Positions 60,082-64,000 of a stretch of DNA of 64,000 nt are shown here, piece after piece. The stretch spans positions 1-64,000 of the forward strand of contig NZ_JAUCZC010000021.1 of assembly GCF_030373265.1 (NCBI RefSeq). Direction: 5' to 3'. This DNA comes from Blastomonas sp. (lineage in GTDB: Bacteria; Pseudomonadota; Alphaproteobacteria; Sphingomonadales; Sphingomonadaceae). The position numbers and the translations under genes are program-made. Positions within the stretch are counted from its first letter, which is position 1; each line of letters begins with the position of its first letter. The notes below the pieces were generated by a model, which saw nothing but the letters and a program-made list of their open reading frames with translations, did not search any database and was not told where the DNA came from.

Positions 60082-61110
60082 CTAAATCCACCCGCCCAGT
60101 TCGCGCCGCACGAGCGTCTCGAGCATGTCCATGCCCTCGCCACTGGCGTTCAGGCACGGCAGGTACGCGAACTTCTCGCCGCCGGCGTGTTCGAACTGCT
60201 CGCGGCCCTGGATCGCGAGTTCCTCGAGCGTCTCGAGGCAATCGACCGAGAAGCCCGGCGCGACCACGGCGATGCGCTTGACGCCCTTCTTGCCCAAGGC
60301 CTCGAGCGTGTCGTCGGTGGCAGGCTCGAGCCATTTGGCGCGGCCGAAGCGCGACTGGAACGAGACGACGAGCTCGCGCCCCATCGCCTCGGACAACAGC
60401 CGCGCGGTCTTGCGGCACTGGCAGTGATAGGGATCGCCCAGATGCAGCGTGCGCAGCGGCATGCCGTGGAAGCTGGTGACGATTTCCTCGGGCTCGAAAT
60501 CGAGCGAGGCGATGGCATGCTCGATGTTGCGCTTCAAGGCATCGATATGCGCGGGGTCGTCGTGATAGGGCGGCAGCGTGCGGATCGCGGGCTGCCAGCG
60601 CATCGCCTGCAGCACCTCGAACGCCTTGTCGTTGGCGGTGCCCGTCGTCGCGCCCGAATATTGCGGATAGAGCGGCGCGAGCAGGATGCGGTCGCACCCC
60701 GCCTGCTTCATCGCCGTGATCCGCGATTCGATCGAGGGCTGGCCATAGCGCATCGCGTATTCGACCAGCACCGCATCGCCCAGCCGGTGCTTGAGCGCCT
60801 CGGCCTGCCGTTTCGAATAGACCGCGAGCGGCGAGCCCTGGTCGGTCCACACCTCGGCATAGGCCGCGGCGGATTTCTGCGGGCGGGTGTTGAGGATGAC
60901 GCCGCGCAGCAAAGGCTGCCAGACGATCGCGGGGATTTCCACCACGCGCTTGTCCGACAGGAATTCGCCCAGATAGTCGCGCACCGCCTTGGTCGTCGGC
61001 GCGGCGGGCGTGCCGAGATTGATCAGCAACACGCCGATGCGCGGTTTGAGGATCGGCGGATGATCGGCGGGCGGCGCCATGCCCGATTTGGAAATGTCGA
61101 AATCGCTCAC
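60082..61110 (-). CDS. hemH: Ferrochelatase
   Basis: This 342-aa enzyme inserts Fe2+ into protoporphyrin IX to make haem. Family marks are RIGVLLINLGTPAAPTTKAV, RYGQPSI, ILLAPLYPQYSGATTGTAND, SFHGMPLRTLHLGDPYHCQC (catalytic His) and WLEPATDDTLEALG. It acts at the inner membrane. The start is GTG at 61110, which overlaps the stop of the upstream molybdopterin gene as GTGA, so translation is coupled. It is the third haem-pathway locus in the window besides hemCD and hemF. Confidence 0.95.
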   Translation of the reverse strand: MSDFDISKSGMAPPADHPPILKPRIGVLLINLGTPAAPTTKAVRDYLGEFLSDKRVVEIPAIVWQPLLRGVILNTRPQKSAAAYAEVWTDQGSPLAVYSKRQAEALKHRLGDAVLVEYAMRYGQPSIESRITAMKQAGCDRILLAPLYPQYSGATTGTANDKAFEVLQAMRWQPAIRTLPPYHDDPAHIDALKRNIEHAIASLDFEPEEIVTSFHGMPLRTLHLGDPYHCQCRKTARLLSEAMGRELVVSFQSRFGRAKWLEPATDDTLEALGKKGVKRIAVVAPGFSVDCLETLEELAIQGREQFEHAGGEKFAYLPCLNASGEGMDMLETLVRRELGGWI

Positions 61111-63407
61111 AGGCCACCCGAGAGCAAGGGCAGCTGACGCAGGCGCAGGCCGGTGGCAGAGGCGAGCGCATTGGCGATGGCAGGGGCAACCGCAGGCACG
61201 CCGATCTCGCCAAGGCCCGCAGGCGGCTCCTGGCTCTCGATAAAGTCCACGCGGATCTCCGGTATGTCGGCCAGTTGCGGCAGGGAAAGGTCTCTCAAGG
61301 TACGGGCATCGGGATAGCCATCGGTCCAGCCGGTAGCGCAGCCCATCGCCATCGCAAGGCCGAATATCATACCGCCTTCAATCTGTTGCAAGGCTATGTC
61401 GTGATTGATGATGCGCCCGGCATCGACCACCGCGGACAATCGCTCGACCCGAAAGCCGCCGCGCGCGCCCGCGCCGTCGGCGCCACTGCTGCGCGAGGCG
61501 CTGGCGACGACCGCGATATGCGCGCCGTTCCAGCTGCAGCAGGCGACGCCCTGGCCGCTGTTGTCGAGCCCGCCATCCCATTCGGCCAGCCCCGCCACCC
61601 GGGTCAGGCAGTTGGCAAGGCGGATGTTCTGCCCCAGCATCTGCACCCGGTACGACAGGGGCTCGCGCCCGGCTTGCGCCGCCAGCTCGTCAATGAACGA
61701 TTCGGTGACGAACACGCCATAGCTCGCCGCATTGCCGCGCCAGCGCCCGGTGGGGATGTCGATCCGCACCGGGTAATGGTCGATCGCGATGTTGGCGATG
61801 TCATACGGCACCATCGCGCCCGACACCGCCATCAGATCTGCCTCGCCGCTGGTATCGCCGATCGCGTTCATCCCTGTCGAATCGTTGAACAACCGCTGCG
61901 CCGATTCGCGTGCGGTCGGCGGGCAGGCAATCTTGATCGACAGCGCCGAGATATTGGCCTGCGCATCGGTGATCGCGGCGAGGCGCGCGGCGATCGGCGT
62001 GCGCAGCGGATCGCGCACCGCCTCTTCGCGGCGCGAGCGGGTCAGCTGCACCGGGCGGCGCAGATCGCGCGCCAGGATCGCGGCGGGGGCGACCAGATCA
62101 TCATCCAGCCGCCGGTCGAACGAGCCGCCTGCGGGCATCGGATAGATCTGCACATTGCCGGCAGGAATGCCCAGCGCCTCGGCCGCACGCCGCCGCGCCA
62201 CAGCCGGCGCCTGGCTGGCCACCCACAGTTCGAGCCGGTTGTCGTCGAAGCGCGCGGTCACCGCCCCGGTTTCGGGCGTGGCATGCGGAGCCGCCGCGAT
62301 CGCATAGCGCGCAGCGACGCCCTTGGTGGTCGCAAAGCCCGCGTCGCCATCGCCGCGCGCGATCATGCGATAGCCCTTGCCCTGGTTGCCGCCTTCGCCG
62401 TCGAGCGCATTGGCGAGCCGCTCTGCGACCGCCTCGCCGCTGCGCCTCTTGCCTGTATGGGCAAAGCGCGGCCGCAGCCGGTTGACCGCCTTGTCCGCCG
62501 CCCACCAGCTCGTCGCCGCCGCCGCAACCCAGTCCTTGCCCTGGACGATATCGATCAGGCCGGTGATGCCGTCGGCGGCCTTGCGGTCGACGCTGACCAG
62601 CGCGGTCGCGCCCACCGGCCCCTGGCGGATCGCGGCGTAGACCATGTCGGGCAGCCGCACATCGCCGGCAAAGGTCGCGCTGCCATCGACCTTGCCGGGC
62701 AGATCGAGCCGCGCGAATGGCGGCGCATCGCCGATCGGCTCGGCGCGGACATTGCCGGGCAGCGTCGTGCGCAACGGTGGGGGGTTGGGTACCGGATAGT
62801 CTACCGCCGCCTTTGCCAGCTCGGCAAAGCGCAGTTTCTCGTTGCCCCACACGACGAAGCCGTCGCGGGTGTCGGTCTCTTCGAGCGTCGCGCCCCAGCG
62901 GTCGGCCGCCGCCTGGCACAACAAGGATCGCGCGGTCGCCGCCGCAGCGCGATAGCTTGGCTCATACGCGGTGACCTCGGTATCGCCCGCGGTCACCACG
63001 AACTCGCGCATCGCCGCCCAGCGGCGCACCAATATGTCGTTGCCATCGGGCTTGAGCGCGGGACTGACGGGCAGCAGCAAAGGCGCCCATTCGCTGGCGA
63101 GCGCGGTGTTGGCGAAGACCGGCACGGGCGGCGCGGGCTCGAGCGCGATGGTGCGCCAGTCTGCGCCGAGCTCTTCCGCCACGATCTGGGCGAGCACGGT
63201 GCCCACCCCCTGCCCCATCTCGCAATGCGGATTGCTGACGATCACGGTGCCGTTGGCGGCGATGCGCAGATACGCGCCGAACACCGCCTCGTCGCCTGCC
63301 AGCCCGGGCGGGTTGTCGTAGCGTCGCGGCCACAGCGCCCAGGCGACCGTCAGCCCGGTGCCCGCCGCCGCAGTGATCAGCAGGCCGCGCCGCGTGATCT
63401 GCACCAT
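61107..63407 (-). CDS. Molybdopterin-binding oxidoreductase subunit (IorB/xanthine dehydrogenase family)
   Basis: This 766-aa protein resembles the large subunit of isoquinoline 1-oxidoreductase-type hydroxylases. A twin-arginine signal (ITRRGLLITAAAGTGLTVAW) at the N-terminus indicates export. The molybdopterin/substrate motifs are NPHCEMGQGVGTVLAQIVAE, PMPAGGSFDRR (usually GGGFGRR), and GLGEIGVPAVAPAIANAL with the conserved Glu. The partner 2Fe-2S subunit (IorA) is not adjacent. The gene is coupled to hemH downstream and lies 4 bp after mrp. The substrate, an N-heterocycle or aldehyde, is unknown. Confidence 0.88.
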   Translation of the reverse strand: MVQITRRGLLITAAAGTGLTVAWALWPRRYDNPPGLAGDEAVFGAYLRIAANGTVIVSNPHCEMGQGVGTVLAQIVAEELGADWRTIALEPAPPVPVFANTALASEWAPLLLPVSPALKPDGNDILVRRWAAMREFVVTAGDTEVTAYEPSYRAAAATARSLLCQAAADRWGATLEETDTRDGFVVWGNEKLRFAELAKAAVDYPVPNPPPLRTTLPGNVRAEPIGDAPPFARLDLPGKVDGSATFAGDVRLPDMVYAAIRQGPVGATALVSVDRKAADGITGLIDIVQGKDWVAAAATSWWAADKAVNRLRPRFAHTGKRRSGEAVAERLANALDGEGGNQGKGYRMIARGDGDAGFATTKGVAARYAIAAAPHATPETGAVTARFDDNRLELWVASQAPAVARRRAAEALGIPAGNVQIYPMPAGGSFDRRLDDDLVAPAAILARDLRRPVQLTRSRREEAVRDPLRTPIAARLAAITDAQANISALSIKIACPPTARESAQRLFNDSTGMNAIGDTSGEADLMAVSGAMVPYDIANIAIDHYPVRIDIPTGRWRGNAASYGVFVTESFIDELAAQAGREPLSYRVQMLGQNIRLANCLTRVAGLAEWDGGLDNSGQGVACCSWNGAHIAVVASASRSSGADGAGARGGFRVERLSAVVDAGRIINHDIALQQIEGGMIFGLAMAMGCATGWTDGYPDARTLRDLSLPQLADIPEIRVDFIESQEPPAGLGEIGVPAVAPAIANALASATGLRLRQLPLLSGGL

Positions 63408-63411
63408 GCCG

Positions 63412-64000
63412 TCAGCCTGCCCCGCCAGACGCGGCACCGAAGCGGTTGTCGATCCAGGTCGAGATGCGCGCGGCGATGGCGGCAAACCCGTCGGAGATCA
63501 GCCCCTCGCCCGAGGCGAGCGGCACCCCGGCATCGCTCGAGCGGCGGATCGTCATGTCGAGCGGCACCCGGCCGAGGAACGGCATGTTCATCGATTTGGC
63601 CGCCGCCTCCGCGCCGCCGATGCCGAACGGATCGGAGAGCTCGCCGCAATGCGGGCAGACATAGCCCGCCATGTTCTCGATCAGCCCGATGATCGGGACG
63701 CTGCCCTGCTCGAACAGGCTGATCGCGCGCACCGCATCCATCAGCGCCAGATCCTGCGGGGTCGAGACGATCACCGCGCCGGCGGGCTTGTGCTTTTGCA
63801 GCATCGAGAGTTGCACATCGCCGGTGCCCGGCGGCAGATCGACGATGATATCGGTGACATCGCCCCAATGCGCGTTGATCAACTGGTCGAGCGCCTTGCC
63901 CGCCATCGGCCCGCGCCACGCGATCGCCTGGCCCTGCGGCACGATATGCCCCATCGATAGCAGCGGCACGCCGTAATCATTGGGCACCGGCACCAGCTTC
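63412..64000 (-). CDS. Mrp/ApbC-type Fe-S carrier ATPase, C-terminal part
   Basis: The frame is open to the right edge, so the start, Walker A and N-terminal domain are outside the window. The visible 195 residues contain MSIG-like VPLLSMGHIVPQGQAIAWRG, the Walker-type DIIVDLPPGTGDVQLSMLQK, LIENMAGYVCPHCGE with the CxxC that binds the bridging cluster, and the ending RISTWIDNRFG. Mrp proteins bind and pass on Fe-S clusters. It precedes the molybdopterin subunit gene by 4 bp. Confidence 0.92.
   Translation of the reverse strand, partial: KLVPVPNDYGVPLLSMGHIVPQGQAIAWRGPMAGKALDQLINAHWGDVTDIIVDLPPGTGDVQLSMLQKHKPAGAVIVSTPQDLALMDAVRAISLFEQGSVPIIGLIENMAGYVCPHCGELSDPFGIGGAEAAAKSMNMPFLGRVPLDMTIRRSSDAGVPLASGEGLISDGFAAIAARISTWIDNRFGAASGGAG

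Overview
The window is high-GC chromosomal DNA of an alphaproteobacterium, most likely a member of the Sphingomonadaceae (Sphingomonas/Sphingopyxis/Novosphingobium-like). Pointers are a 608-residue Atm1-type ABC exporter, a MucR regulator, an Oar-like TonB-dependent receptor, a hemC-hemD-(mitofilin-like) run, a MetX-MetW pair, the order nifU / tsaB-rimI / mucR / fur-plsC-miaB-phoH-ybeY-corC, and a trigger factor with a His-rich and Lys/Ala-rich tail. No phage, IS element, CRISPR array or rRNA was seen. The assignment rests on gene content and order read by eye, not on a search.

Layout. 1-3.9 kb: end of dapE, an unknown 186-aa protein, and an Atm1-like exporter translationally coupled to a DUF442 lipoprotein. 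4.1-6.6 kb: a membrane-anchored regulator-like protein, then a good sigma-54 promoter match, then four tandem genes for uncharged hydrophobic micro-proteins of 27-37 aa that share a C-terminal signature. This array is the most novel thing in the window. 6.6-9.3 kb (minus): metX-metW-FAD oxidoreductase. 9.5-11.7 kb (minus): trmL-hemF-VOC-cupin. 12-14.7 kb: petABC (cytochrome bc1). 15.3-20.8 kb (minus): PBP1A and hemC-hemD-mic60-like-mobA. 20.9-30.9 kb: tsaD-gpsA, a minus-strand SDR gene, pepN, pgeF, an SLC13 permease and a PLP enzyme. 30.9-40.8 kb (minus): glycosyltransferase, corC, ybeY, phoH, miaB, plsC, fur, mucR, rimI, tsaB, a RutE-like nitroreductase and a NifU-like protein. 41-48.5 kb: M16 protease, tRNA-Leu(UAG), tig, clpP, clpX. 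48.9-54.4 kb: Oar-like receptor (plus) facing thrS (minus). 54.9-58.1 kb: small membrane proteins with an XRE regulator, a hydrolase, a thioesterase and a CBS protein. 58.3-64 kb (minus): mrp, a molybdopterin hydroxylase subunit, hemH and a HerA-like ATPase.

How the genes fit together. Most are core housekeeping genes: haem synthesis (hemC, hemD, hemF, hemH) with the bc1 complex that uses haem; Fe-S and iron handling (nifU-like, mrp, fur, Atm1); protein quality control (tig, clpP, clpX, M16, pepN); t6A and other tRNA modification (tsaB, tsaD, miaB, trmL); and methionine/sulfur metabolism (metXW, PLP enzyme, DUF442). Many genes are coupled by 1-4 bp overlaps.

The intergenic spaces are unusually rich in palindromic repeats. 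I can separate at least seven families (called A to G here). Family C is about 81 bp in three copies. Family D is exactly 108 bp in two near-identical copies flanking the XRE cassette. Family G is about 155 bp in two copies and could fold into several hairpins.
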